Assembly (NCBI GenBank): GCA_017651625.1
Contig: JAGCCP010000032.1
Location: forward strand, 1 to 54,446
Direction: 5' to 3'
DNA from: Candidatus Ruminimicrobiellum bubulum
GTDB taxonomy: Bacteria > Elusimicrobiota > Endomicrobiia > Endomicrobiales > Endomicrobiaceae
DNA length: 54,446 nt
The notes below the pieces were generated by a model. The model was not told where the DNA came from and searched no databases. It was given only the letters and a program-made list of their open reading frames with translations. Shown in pieces: positions 17,901 to 24,645 of the stretch; position 1 is the first letter of the stretch, and each line of letters begins with the position of its first letter. A program made the translations under genes and the position numbers.

Positions 17901-18150
17901 TTCTAAATCCGAAAGTATTTACCAAATTATAACTTACATTTGCAGGATAAAATTCCATTATTGCATAATTTTTATTTTTTACACCGAACGTACAAATTCC
18001 CTGTCCTCTGTTAACATAATATGCCCACATCGGAATACCTTTTACTCCGGAAATACCCGGGAAAAAGCTTGCAAAGGTAGGTGCCAAATTGTAATTTTCG
18101 ATAACAAAACTTCCGTCCTGGTTAAGGTAATACTTAAATTTGTTAGCCAT
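14938..18150 (-). CDS. GH94-like glycoside phosphorylase, very large
   Basis: A 1070-residue protein of the (alpha/alpha)6-toroid phosphorylase group (GH94 with relatives GH149 and GH161), whose members split beta-glucans or cello-oligosaccharides with phosphate. The N-terminal ~300 residues look like the beta-sandwich carbohydrate domain (YYLNQDGSFVIENY, FGFRTFLKI). The toroid includes HGEGYWVDHWKYNFD (about 528-542) and PGWYDALNGLPGLFGSS (about 659-675), whose Asp aligns in style with the general acid of GH94 (DWND). A conserved AFPDKRNWGRGFVARLSGSTAEF segment near the C-terminus may help bind phosphate or substrate. No signal peptide, so cytoplasmic. It is single, followed by a terminator and preceded by a repeat module. 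Family membership is fairly sure; the substrate is unknown. Confidence 0.72.
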   Translation of the reverse strand: MANKFKYYLNQDGSFVIENYNLAPTFASFFPGISGVKGIPMWAYYVNRGQGICTFGVKNKNYAIMEFYPANVSYNLVNTFGFRTFLKIKKGKETVCYEPFKNNSANIKDVKQNMYVSSYDLTLEEINTKIGIKTIVTYFTLPNQPLAGLLRKITVENISKQNIQIEIVDGMPKILPYYVNSWSQKFMSTTIQAWTKIDNFDKTGVPFYRLKVETEDSSEVVEITEGNFYCSLVKDKKVKQADIIIDPDILFGSDTSFAFPEKLFNENFIYPKKQFADNKYPTAFSYAKQNLKSKESFKIYSIVGHIDSVKSLNNFVKKFDIKYFETKQEENKNLINSITSNMETHSSIPEFDMYCRQNYLDNVMRGGLPIEFKYNDKSAMYYVFSRKHGDLERDYNEFQVSPNYYSQGNGNYRDVNQNRRKDIFFNPNVKDSAVKIFYNLLQIDACNPLVVKGTLFVLDTKSKEYKNIISDLTNKKDEEKLNKFFQKPFEPGSLATFMEFSNIKTKIKFEDFISKVVTTAKAQNDANHGEGYWVDHWKYNFDILESFLTIYPDKKKDIFFNDKSFIYYDNDHYVLPRSKKYVLTPKGVVRQYNSVAKSDEKSELIASRKVNPNALRTNNGKGDIYYTTLASKFITIMSVKFATLDSEGIGIEMESDKPGWYDALNGLPGLFGSSTPEVFELRKMMVFFSNLLKENKDEKIFVPVEVAKLFKGILSLLKQKLSSFDFWDKATTLKEEYRKSVIFGINGKEEQINVNSIIEFIDKAVSKINAGLKKAIDPKTGLYFTYFRYEAKKYQKNNEKNSKGLPCVKVSKFQRFPLPLFLESETHYMRMSEDKKEAKQHFASIKKSGLYDKELKMFKVCSSLLPESNEIGRSRVFLPGWLENESVFMHMEFKYLLGLLRAGLYEEFFSSIKTCFPCFLKPEVYGRSILENSSFISSSAFPDKRNWGRGFVARLSGSTAEFIDMWLTMSLGYKPFSVNDKKELVFSLKPIINGEFFDKKGEFKAKLFSTTDLVYVNKSKKSTYLPNMNIKKIEILWNDNSKDVIDGDIVAGKSAEKIRARQAKQITVTF

Positions 18151-18175
18151 TGTTCCCCCAAAAAAAATCCTACGG

Positions 18176-18316
18176 ATTTTTTAGTTTATAGCTTATAGAT
18201 TATAGCTTATGGTTTATTGTAAAAATTCACTTCGTGAATTTTTGTCGTTTATCAGAAATTTTTGTACAGCAAAAATTTACACTGAACTTTCAGCTCTAAG
18301 CTCTAAGCTTTAAGCT
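18176..18316. repeat. Palindrome plus heptamer-repeat module (copy H)
   Basis: The spacer between purB and the phosphorylase gene. The left arm has TTATAGC/TTATAGA heptamers (about 18185-18216). The right arm (about 18291-18316) has AGCTCTA/AGCTTTA heptamers, the inverted relative of the left unit. Between them are a perfect 10-bp palindrome AAAAATTCAC-TTC-GTGAATTTTT (18221-18243) and a second, AAATTTTTG-TACAG-CAAAAATTT (18256-18278). The first palindrome recurs at 23800. Confidence 0.7.
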
Positions 18317-18319
18317 GTT

Positions 18320-19615
18320 TTATTTTTTAAAAACTCTCTTAAATATAAAATCTACATTCTTAAAGTGCGGTGACAAATCACAATCTCTTCTTATTTCTTT
18401 TTCGTTCATATATTTTCTTATTTCCGCATCTTTCAATGCTACTTCTTCCAAACTTACATTTTTTTCTCTTGCAGAGAATGCAAGTCTTTGCATAATTGCA
18501 TAACCTTGTTCTCTTGTTAATCCCTTATCTACCAACGTTAACAAAAGTGTTCCGGAACAAATAACATCTTGAGTTTTGTTAAGATTCTTTTTCATGTTTT
18601 CCGGATACACATTTAATCCGGAAAGTAATCCCTGCATTCTTTTTAAAATATAAAAAAGTCCCATTGTTGCATCCGGCAACATTATTCTTTCAGTTGAAGA
18701 ATGACTTATATCTCTTTCGTGCCACAAAGCAATATTTTCCATAGCGGTTACCGCATAACCTCTTAAAAGTCTCGCAAAACCGCAAACATTTTCCGATATT
18801 ATCGGGTTTCTTTTGTGCGGCATTGCGGATGATCCCTTTTGACCTTTTGTAAACGGTTCTTCGGCTTCCGCGACTTCCGTTCTTTGCAAATGTCTTATTT
18901 CAAGAGCTATTCTTTCAAGGTTAGCTCCTACATGTGCAATTGTTGATAAAAATATTGAATGTCTGTCTCTGGGAACAATCTGTGTTGAAACAGGTTCCGG
19001 TTTCAAATTTAACTTTTTGCAAACGTATTCTTCTACTTTCGGACTTAAATGCGCAAATGTTCCGACAGCGCCGGAAATTGCTCCGTAACTTACGGTTTCC
19101 AATGCATAGTTTAATCTGTCGAGGGAACGACTAAGCTCGCTGTACCAATTTGCAACTTTTAAACCGAACGTTGTAGGTTCTGCATGAACACCATGACTTC
19201 TTCCCATTGTAGGAGTATATTTATATTTGAAAGCCAACTTTTTTGTTATTTTCATTAACTCTTTAGTTTCTTTTATAAGAAGCAAACAAGCTTGTCTCAT
19301 TTGAACTGCCAAAGATGTATCCAAAACATCGGACGATGTCATACCCATATGCAAAAATCTTGCTTCCGGACCGACAGTTTCAACGACACTTGTTAAAAAT
19401 GCAATTACGTCGTGCTTAACAGTTTTTTCTATTTCGTTTATTCTGTCTTTGTTTATCTTAGCTTTTTTTCTTACCTTTGCAATTGCCGATTTTGGAACTA
19501 CTCCCAACTTGCTCATAGCTTCGGATGCTAAAATTTCAACTTCCAACATTATTTTGAACTTGTTATCGTCAGTCCAAATCGATTCCATTTCAGGTTTTGC
19601 ATATCTTGGTATCAT
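18320..19615 (-). CDS. purB: Adenylosuccinate lyase
   Basis: Acts twice in purine synthesis, releasing fumarate from SAICAR and from adenylosuccinate. 431 residues, the normal length. Visible motifs are MGMTSSDVLDTS, the TMGRSHGVHAEPTTFG segment with a catalytic His, and the fumarase/ASL-superfamily signature KGSSAMPHKRNPI (about 260-272) with the flexible catalytic serine loop. AAGGT precedes the ATG. It closes the purM-purN-purB cluster, 14 bases after purN. Confidence 0.97.
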   Translation of the reverse strand: MIPRYAKPEMESIWTDDNKFKIMLEVEILASEAMSKLGVVPKSAIAKVRKKAKINKDRINEIEKTVKHDVIAFLTSVVETVGPEARFLHMGMTSSDVLDTSLAVQMRQACLLLIKETKELMKITKKLAFKYKYTPTMGRSHGVHAEPTTFGLKVANWYSELSRSLDRLNYALETVSYGAISGAVGTFAHLSPKVEEYVCKKLNLKPEPVSTQIVPRDRHSIFLSTIAHVGANLERIALEIRHLQRTEVAEAEEPFTKGQKGSSAMPHKRNPIISENVCGFARLLRGYAVTAMENIALWHERDISHSSTERIMLPDATMGLFYILKRMQGLLSGLNVYPENMKKNLNKTQDVICSGTLLLTLVDKGLTREQGYAIMQRLAFSAREKNVSLEEVALKDAEIRKYMNEKEIRRDCDLSPHFKNVDFIFKRVFKK

Positions 19616-19629
19616 ACTTTTTACCTTCT

Positions 19630-20220
19630 TTATTTAAAATTTTCTATAACTTTTTTTATTGCTTGAGGAAATATTATATGTTCTTGAACCAATACTCTTG
19701 CAGCAACATCTTCCGGACTATCCGTTTCATAAACGGGCACTTCTTTTTGAAGTATTATTGAACCGGTATCATAATTTTCGTCTACATAGTGAACCGTAGG
19801 GCCGGACTTTGTTTCTTTTGCTTTTACTACCGCCTCATGAACAAAATGTCCGTACATTCCTTTACCGCCAAACTTCGGAAGCAAAGCAGGATGAATATTT
19901 AATATTTTCGATTTATATTCTTTAACAATATGTTCGGAAACTTTCTTCATGTATCCCGCCAAACATATCAAATCCGCACCGGACTCTTTTATAAGGTTAT
20001 ACATTTTATTATCGTAATCTTGTTTATCCATATTTTTATAATCCAATGCAACCGCTTTAATGTTTGCATTTTTTGCTCTTTCAAGTCCGTAAGCGTTGGG
20101 GTTATTTGATATAACGATAACAACTTCGGCAATATCTTTCAACACTCCGTTTTTTGTTGAATCTATTATAGATTGTAAATTGGTTCCGCTGCCTGAAACT
20201 AATACCGCTAACTTTTTCAT
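19630..20220 (-). CDS. purN: Phosphoribosylglycinamide formyltransferase
   Basis: Transfers the formyl group of 10-formyl-THF to GAR in de novo purine synthesis. 196 residues. It opens with LAVLVSGSGTNLQSI, the phosphate-binding loop. The catalytic triad region is visible as Asn in LNIHPALLP, the following His, and Asp in HYVDENYDTG. The start codon overlaps the purM stop (TAATG arrangement), so translation is coupled to purM. Confidence 0.97.
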   Translation of the reverse strand: MKKLAVLVSGSGTNLQSIIDSTKNGVLKDIAEVVIVISNNPNAYGLERAKNANIKAVALDYKNMDKQDYDNKMYNLIKESGADLICLAGYMKKVSEHIVKEYKSKILNIHPALLPKFGGKGMYGHFVHEAVVKAKETKSGPTVHYVDENYDTGSIILQKEVPVYETDSPEDVAARVLVQEHIIFPQAIKKVIENFK

Positions 20221-21185
20221 TATATTATTTCCACACCTTTTTTACCTTTTTGAACAAATCCTATAACTTTAGAACCTTTCAAGAATTTGTGAACGGCTTG
20301 TGCATGTTCCGGTCTGACAAATATTGCCATACCGATACCCATATTCAATGTTCTGTAAATATCTTTTTCCGGAACATTTCCTTTCTTTTGAATTATGTTA
20401 AATATTTCAGGAACTTTCCAAGAACCTTTGTTTATTATTACATGTGCATCATTAGGTAAAATTCTTCCTATTTTATCGTAGAAGCTTCCGCCAGTAATAT
20501 GAGCTATACCGGTTATCTTATTCTTTTTACCGTTATTGAATTTTTTAAGTGCCGCCAAAACTTCTTTAACATAAATTTTCGTGGGAGCCAACAACTCTTT
20601 TGAATATTTTTTTAATTCTTTTTCGGAAAAAACTTTTCTTATTAAAGAATATCCGTTGGAATGAGGACCGCTTGAAGGAAGACCTATTACAACATCTCCT
20701 TCTTTAATATCTTTACCGGTAATCTCTTTCCCTTTTTCGATTATACCTACGGCAAAACCTGCCAAATCGTATTCTTCACCTTTATAAAAGCTTGGCATTT
20801 CAGCAGTTTCACCGCCGATAAGTTGAGCATTGGATTGTTTGCAACCGTTAATAATACCGCTCACTACTTTTTCAGTAAGAGAAACATTAAGTTTTCCGCA
20901 AGCAAAATAATCTAAAAAGAAAAGAGGTTTTGCACCTACGCAAATTATATCGTTAACGTTCATTGCAACCAAATCTATACCTACGGTATCGTGTTTGTTT
21001 ACTAAAAACGCAATTTTCAATTTTGTTCCTACACCGTCGGTAGAACTAACCAAATTATATTTTGTATTTTCTACAGGAAAAGCTCCGCCGAAACCGCCGA
21101 CTTTAGGAAGTTTTTTCTTAAGTCTTTTAACCAACTCGTTTCCGGCATCAATATTTACACCTGCTTTTTGATAAGTTATAGCCAT
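20220..21185 (-). CDS. purM: Phosphoribosylformylglycinamidine cyclo-ligase
   Basis: ATP-dependent closure of FGAM to AIR, in the PurM/ThiL/SelD superfamily. 321 residues. Motifs: YQKAGVNIDAGNELVKRLK at the N-terminus, SSTDGVGTKLKIA (nucleotide binding), MNVNDIICVGAKPLFFLDY and GETAEMPSFY. GGAGG precedes the ATG. It is the first gene of purM-purN-purB and is divergent from the thi operon, whose promoter lies about 90 bases upstream on the other strand. No clear purine riboswitch is seen in the short upstream spacer. Confidence 0.97.
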   Translation of the reverse strand: MAITYQKAGVNIDAGNELVKRLKKKLPKVGGFGGAFPVENTKYNLVSSTDGVGTKLKIAFLVNKHDTVGIDLVAMNVNDIICVGAKPLFFLDYFACGKLNVSLTEKVVSGIINGCKQSNAQLIGGETAEMPSFYKGEEYDLAGFAVGIIEKGKEITGKDIKEGDVVIGLPSSGPHSNGYSLIRKVFSEKELKKYSKELLAPTKIYVKEVLAALKKFNNGKKNKITGIAHITGGSFYDKIGRILPNDAHVIINKGSWKVPEIFNIIQKKGNVPEKDIYRTLNMGIGMAIFVRPEHAQAVHKFLKGSKVIGFVQKGKKGVEII

Positions 21186-21276
21186 TTTTCCTCCAAAAAT
21201 ATATCAATTTGTAATTCATAATTTATAGTTTATAATTATAGAATATTTTAACATTAAAAAAAAGACGAAAATTTTA

Positions 21277-21306
21277 TTGACAAAAGGTAATTTTTTATAG
21301 TATCAT
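21277..21306 (+). promoter_or_regulatory. Promoter of the thi operon
   Basis: TTGACA (perfect) is followed after 18 bases by TATCAT (5 of 6). The expected start near 21313 gives a leader of about 85 bases that holds little besides the riboswitch/terminator hairpin. Confidence 0.65.
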
Positions 21307-21318
21307 AAGTTGTCATTT

Positions 21319-21386
21319 TAAATAGAATATGTTATGGGGGGCACCACCTCGGGCGCCAAAAACTTCATTCATATTCTATTTTTTTA
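21319..21386 (+). promoter_or_regulatory. Probable HMP-PP riboswitch (thiS motif) with embedded terminator
   Basis: A perfect 11-bp stem, AATAGAATATG (21321-21331) with CATATTCTATT (21370-21380), runs straight into seven T, which is the form of an intrinsic terminator. Its apical part is strikingly G/C-rich for this genome (TGGGGGGCACCACC, then GGGCGCC) and can form an inner GGCACC/GGCGCC helix. It is followed by AAGGAG and thiS. This matches the published HMP-PP riboswitch class, in which a very small aptamer is embedded in a terminator stem upstream of thiS. There is no CTGAGA or ACCTGAT element, so it is not a TPP riboswitch. I did not align it to the covariance model. Confidence 0.7.
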
Positions 21387-21399
21387 TTAAGGAGCTAAA

Positions 21400-21594
21400 A
21401 TGAAAGTCAACGGAAAAGAAGTTGTTATAAAAAGTACTCAAACTATATACGAATATTTAAAAAACAACAATTATAATTTGGAACGAATAGTAATTGAGTT
21501 AAACGGTGAAATCGTTTCCAAAGATAAATATAACACTATAAATTTAAAAGATACCGATGTTATGGAAGTGCTGACTTTTGTCGGCGGCGGCTAA
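21400..21594 (+). CDS. thiS: Sulfur carrier protein ThiS
   Basis: A 64-residue ubiquitin-fold protein ending in the required C-terminal glycines (FVGGG), which are adenylated and converted to a thiocarboxylate that donates sulfur to the thiamin thiazole. AAGGAG lies seven bases before the ATG. It is the first gene of thiS-thiG-thiH-thiE, but an unusual 240-base folded spacer separates it from thiG. No ThiF or MoeB-type adenylating enzyme is encoded in the window. Confidence 0.93.
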   Translation: MKVNGKEVVIKSTQTIYEYLKNNNYNLERIVIELNGEIVSKDKYNTINLKDTDVMEVLTFVGGG

Positions 21595-21596
21595 AA

Positions 21597-21820
21597 GAGC
21601 GTTCTTTTAAAATTTCTCATTTTCAAGCAAAAAAGCCATTCGTTTGAAAAATTTAAAGCCAACCGCAGAACTCGCTTTTTTCTAACAACCTAATGAAGCG
21701 AAAAAAGCTCAAACATCAGCGGTTTAAAAATTTTTTAGATTTATAATTTTTGCTCTAAATTTTTCTACACTCATTGACGGCTTTAATCATGCTTTTCAAA
21801 TGAAAATTTTAAAAGAACTT
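21597..21820. repeat. Foldback element between thiS and thiG
   Basis: The spacer is one nested inverted repeat. The outer arms, GTTCTTTTAAAATTT (21601-21615) and AAATTTTAAAAGAAC (21804-21818), are perfectly complementary. Further in, a second structure pairs ACCGC with GCGGT and GCTTTTTTC with GAAAAAAGC (about 21662-21727). The thiG ribosome site lies immediately outside the right arm. There is no ORF of note. Either a foldback mobile element or an operon-internal structured RNA. Confidence 0.6.
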
Positions 21821-21833
21821 AAGGAGAAATATA

Positions 21834-22610
21834 ATGGAAAATAATGATCAATTAATAATTGCAGGACATAAGTTTTCTTCTCGATTTATTTTAGGTTCAG
21901 GAAAATTTTCGTTGAATTTGGTAAAAGCGGCGGTTGAATCGGCAGGAGCTGAAATCGTAACACTTGCTTTGCGTCGTGCAAACACAAAAACAGAATATAA
22001 TATATTAGATTTTATACCTAAAACGGTAACTCTTTTACCTAACACTTCAGGTGCAAGAACGGCGGAAGAAGCGGTTAGAATAGCAAGACTTTCCAGAGAA
22101 CTCGGATGCGGAGATTTTGTAAAAATCGAAGTTATAAAAGATACAAAATTTTTGTTACCGGACAACTACGAAACAATAAAAGCAACGGAAATTCTTGCAA
22201 AAGAAGGATTTGTTGTAATGCCTTACATGTATCCCGACCTAAATGCAGCAAGAGATTTGGCAAATGCGGGTGCTGCAACAATTATGCCTTTAGCTGCTCC
22301 TATAGGCAGCAATTTAGGACTTCTTACAAAACATTTCATTAAAATAATTATAGATGAAATAAAGTTGCCGGTAATTGTTGATGCCGGTATAGGTTCTCCT
22401 TCTCAAGCATGCGAAATAATGCAGGAAGGTGCAGCAGCCGTTATGGTAAACACAGCAATTGCAACTGCAAAAAACATAAATGAAATGGCAGAAGCTTTTA
22501 AACTTGCAATTATCGCAGGAAGAAAAGCTTATCTTGCCGGGCTTGGCAGAGTTTTAAACTTTAAAGCGGAAGCATCCAGTCCTTTGATAGACTTTTTGGA
22601 GGACAAATAA
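21834..22610 (+). CDS. thiG: Thiazole synthase
   Basis: Forms the thiazole phosphate ring from DXP, dehydroglycine and ThiS thiocarboxylate. The 258-residue TIM barrel opens with [15 protein letters not shown]; Lys-containing KIEVI and the phosphate loops [11 protein letters not shown] and [11 protein letters not shown] are typical. AAGGAG precedes the ATG. It ends one base before thiH, so ThiG and ThiH are coupled and likely work together as a complex. Confidence 0.97.
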   Translation: MENNDQLIIAGHKFSSRFILGSGKFSLNLVKAAVESAGAEIVTLALRRANTKTEYNILDFIPKTVTLLPNTSGARTAEEAVRIARLSRELGCGDFVKIEVIKDTKFLLPDNYETIKATEILAKEGFVVMPYMYPDLNAARDLANAGAATIMPLAAPIGSNLGLLTKHFIKIIIDEIKLPVIVDAGIGSPSQACEIMQEGAAAVMVNTAIATAKNINEMAEAFKLAIIAGRKAYLAGLGRVLNFKAEASSPLIDFLEDK

Positions 22611-22611
22611 T

Positions 22612-23742
22612 ATGTTTTATAAAAACATGGAACAAATAAAGTCCGATATGTTGGAACAAGTTTTGAATCTGACAAACGGTTACGATTATAACATATACAC
22701 TAAAAACGATGTCCAAAAAACATTAAACAAAGAAATTTTGGATATTGAAGATTTAAAAGTTTTGTTATCCCCCGCAGCGACGGATTTTTTAAACTTAATT
22801 GCACATAAAGCACAATATGAAACAAGAAAACATTTCGGTTCAAGTATATCTTTGTTTACACCTTTATACATTTCAAACTATTGCGAAAATCAGTGCACTT
22901 ATTGCGGATACAATTGCAAAAACAATATACACAGAGGCAAACTTACCATTGAAGAAATAGAGAAAGAGTTTAAAGCAATATCTCAAACAGGACTTGAAGA
23001 TATTCTTATTCTTACCGGTGAATCAAGAACAGCATCAAGTGTAGAATATATCGGTGAAGCGGTAAAACTTGCAAAAAAATATTTTTCTTCAATATCAATA
23101 GAAATATATCCGTTAAATACGGACGAATACAAATATCTTTGCGAATGCGGAGCAGATTTTGTTTGTGTTTATCAGGAAACTTATAATAAAGAAAGATATA
23201 AAGAGTTACATTTAGCAGGACCGAAATCCGTTTTCGAATACAGATTTTATGCTCAGGAAAGAGCTGCCCTTGCAGGTATGAGAGGAGTATCCTTAGGAAT
23301 CCTTTTCGGACTAGACGATTTTAGAAAAGATGCTTTTTCCACTGCAGTTCATGCTTATTTGTTACAGCAAAAGTATCCGGATCTTAAAATAGGATTTTCC
23401 GTTCCGAGATTAAGGCCTTACATTCATGAACATAAAGAGCAAAATCCGCACTATGTGAACGAAAAGCAATTGTTCCAAGCATTATGTGCTTACAGGCTGT
23501 TTATGCCGTTTTCCGACATAACAATATCTACAAGAGAAAGAGCAGGGTTCAGAGATAATGTTATCGGTGTTTGTGCAACAAAAATTTCGGCAGGAGTAAA
23601 AACATCAGTAGGCGGGCATGAAGATGATGCTAAAGGCGACGAACAATTTGAAATTTCGGATTCGAGAAGTGTTGCCGAAATAGTGGATACAATAAAACAA
23701 AAAGGTCTTTATCCGGTATTCAGTAACCACATAAGACTTTAA
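22612..23742 (+). CDS. thiH: 2-Iminoacetate synthase
   Basis: Radical-SAM tyrosine lyase that makes the dehydroglycine needed by ThiG in anaerobes (instead of ThiO). The cluster motif is CxxxCxxC at Cys91, Cys95 and Cys98 (CENQCTYCG). 376 residues, full length, with the C-terminal BATS-like domain ending STRERAGFRDNVIGV... GGAGG inside the thiG end supports the start. Its TAA stop lies at the edge of a 9-bp palindrome in the following spacer. Confidence 0.96.
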   Translation: MFYKNMEQIKSDMLEQVLNLTNGYDYNIYTKNDVQKTLNKEILDIEDLKVLLSPAATDFLNLIAHKAQYETRKHFGSSISLFTPLYISNYCENQCTYCGYNCKNNIHRGKLTIEEIEKEFKAISQTGLEDILILTGESRTASSVEYIGEAVKLAKKYFSSISIEIYPLNTDEYKYLCECGADFVCVYQETYNKERYKELHLAGPKSVFEYRFYAQERAALAGMRGVSLGILFGLDDFRKDAFSTAVHAYLLQQKYPDLKIGFSVPRLRPYIHEHKEQNPHYVNEKQLFQALCAYRLFMPFSDITISTRERAGFRDNVIGVCATKISAGVKTSVGGHEDDAKGDEQFEISDSRSVAEIVDTIKQKGLYPVFSNHIRL

Positions 23743-23834
23743 TTTTTGCTTTGCAAAAATTAGCTTATAGCTAAAAGCTGAAAATTTAAAGTTTGTTGTA
23801 AAAATTCACATAGTGAATTTTTTGATATTTAATT
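23740..23834. repeat. Double-palindrome module (copy J)
   Basis: The thiH/thiE spacer. AATTTTTGC-TTT-GCAAAAATT (23741-23761) overlaps the thiH stop codon. TTAGCTTATAGCTAA-type sequence follows. Then comes AAAAATTCAC-ATA-GTGAATTTTT (23800-23822), which has the same arms as the palindrome at 18221 and is likewise preceded by TTGT. Confidence 0.65.
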
Positions 23835-24416
23835 ATGAAAATTATTGGTATAACTAACAGATTATTATGTAAAAATGACTTTTTCGAACAAATAAAACTT
23901 ATTTGTAAAGAAAATCTTTATGCTTTGATTTTGAGAGAGAAAGATTTAGATGACAAAACTTATGAAGAGTTTGCCGTTAAATGTAACGATATATGTAAAG
24001 AAAACAATGTTTTGTTTTTTATAAACACAAAAATTAACATTGCACAAAAATTAAATATAAAAAACATACAAGTTTCGTTTGAAGATTTTGTAACAAAGAA
24101 AGAAGTTTTAAATTCTTTTGATATCGTCGCCGTTTCGATACATTCGTTAAGTGAAGCTCTAACCATACAAAAGTTTGTTGAAGAAACAAACCAAAATATT
24201 TTTCTTATTGCAGGCCATATTTTTGAAACGGATTGTAAAAAAGGATTAGCTCCAAGAGGAATAGAATTTTTAAAAGAGATTTGTGCCAACGTGGAAATTC
24301 CGGTTTTTGCAATCGGCGGAATAAACAAAGATACTATTAAACAACTGAAGGGTATAAACATCGAAGGCGTTTGTTCGATGTCAGAACTGATGATAAAATC
24401 GGCAATTAGTAATTAA
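23835..24416 (+). CDS. thiE: Thiamine-phosphate synthase-like protein (ThiE/TenI family)
   Basis: A 193-residue TIM-barrel protein. ThiE joins HMP-PP and thiazole phosphate; TenI-like relatives instead aromatise the thiazole. ThiE-like elements: ITNR at the N-terminus, LREKDLDD (Arg and Lys that contact pyrophosphate), AGHIFETDCKKGLAPRG in place of GxIFxTxSK, and AIGGINKDTI. The pyrophosphate loop is less standard than in E. coli ThiE, so TenI activity is a real alternative. It is the last gene of the thi operon. There is no strong ribosome site in front because the preceding spacer is a palindrome. Confidence 0.75.
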   Translation: MKIIGITNRLLCKNDFFEQIKLICKENLYALILREKDLDDKTYEEFAVKCNDICKENNVLFFINTKINIAQKLNIKNIQVSFEDFVTKKEVLNSFDIVAVSIHSLSEALTIQKFVEETNQNIFLIAGHIFETDCKKGLAPRGIEFLKEICANVEIPVFAIGGINKDTIKQLKGINIEGVCSMSELMIKSAISN

Positions 24417-24565
24417 ATCAAAAAAAACATATACCTTATTTTTGACTCTCGAAGAGTTTTCAAGTTTTTGCTTAGAATAAAGCATTTGCCGACTTTTATT
24501 ATTTAAGGTTATCAATAGAATATAAGGACAGTAGAAAAAGCAGAAAAGATTTTGTGCGAAATGAG

Positions 24566-24616
24566 GAAACGCAAGGTCGATGTGTATGTCTTATAATACT
24601 CAAGACCTTGCGTTTC
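24566..24616. repeat. Isolated 13-bp inverted repeat
   Basis: GAAACGCAAGGTC and GACCTTGCGTTTC are perfectly complementary around a 25-base loop, between convergent thiE and sufB. No T run follows on either strand, so it is not a standard terminator. The rest of this 229-base spacer holds only a minor hairpin (ACTCT-CGA-AGAGT) and no gene. Confidence 0.55.
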
Positions 24617-24645
24617 AAAATTGTAGCCAAAATATTTCTGTTTTT

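Noticed and set aside
21301-21399. TPP riboswitch upstream of the thi operon
   Set aside because: The conserved CTGAGA and ACCTGAT elements are absent and the leader is too short. The terminator-embedded HMP-PP layout fits better.
24417-24645. tRNA or small-RNA gene between thiE and sufB
   Set aside because: No acceptor/T-arm pattern (such as GGTTCGAATCC) and no promoter. Only hairpins are present.
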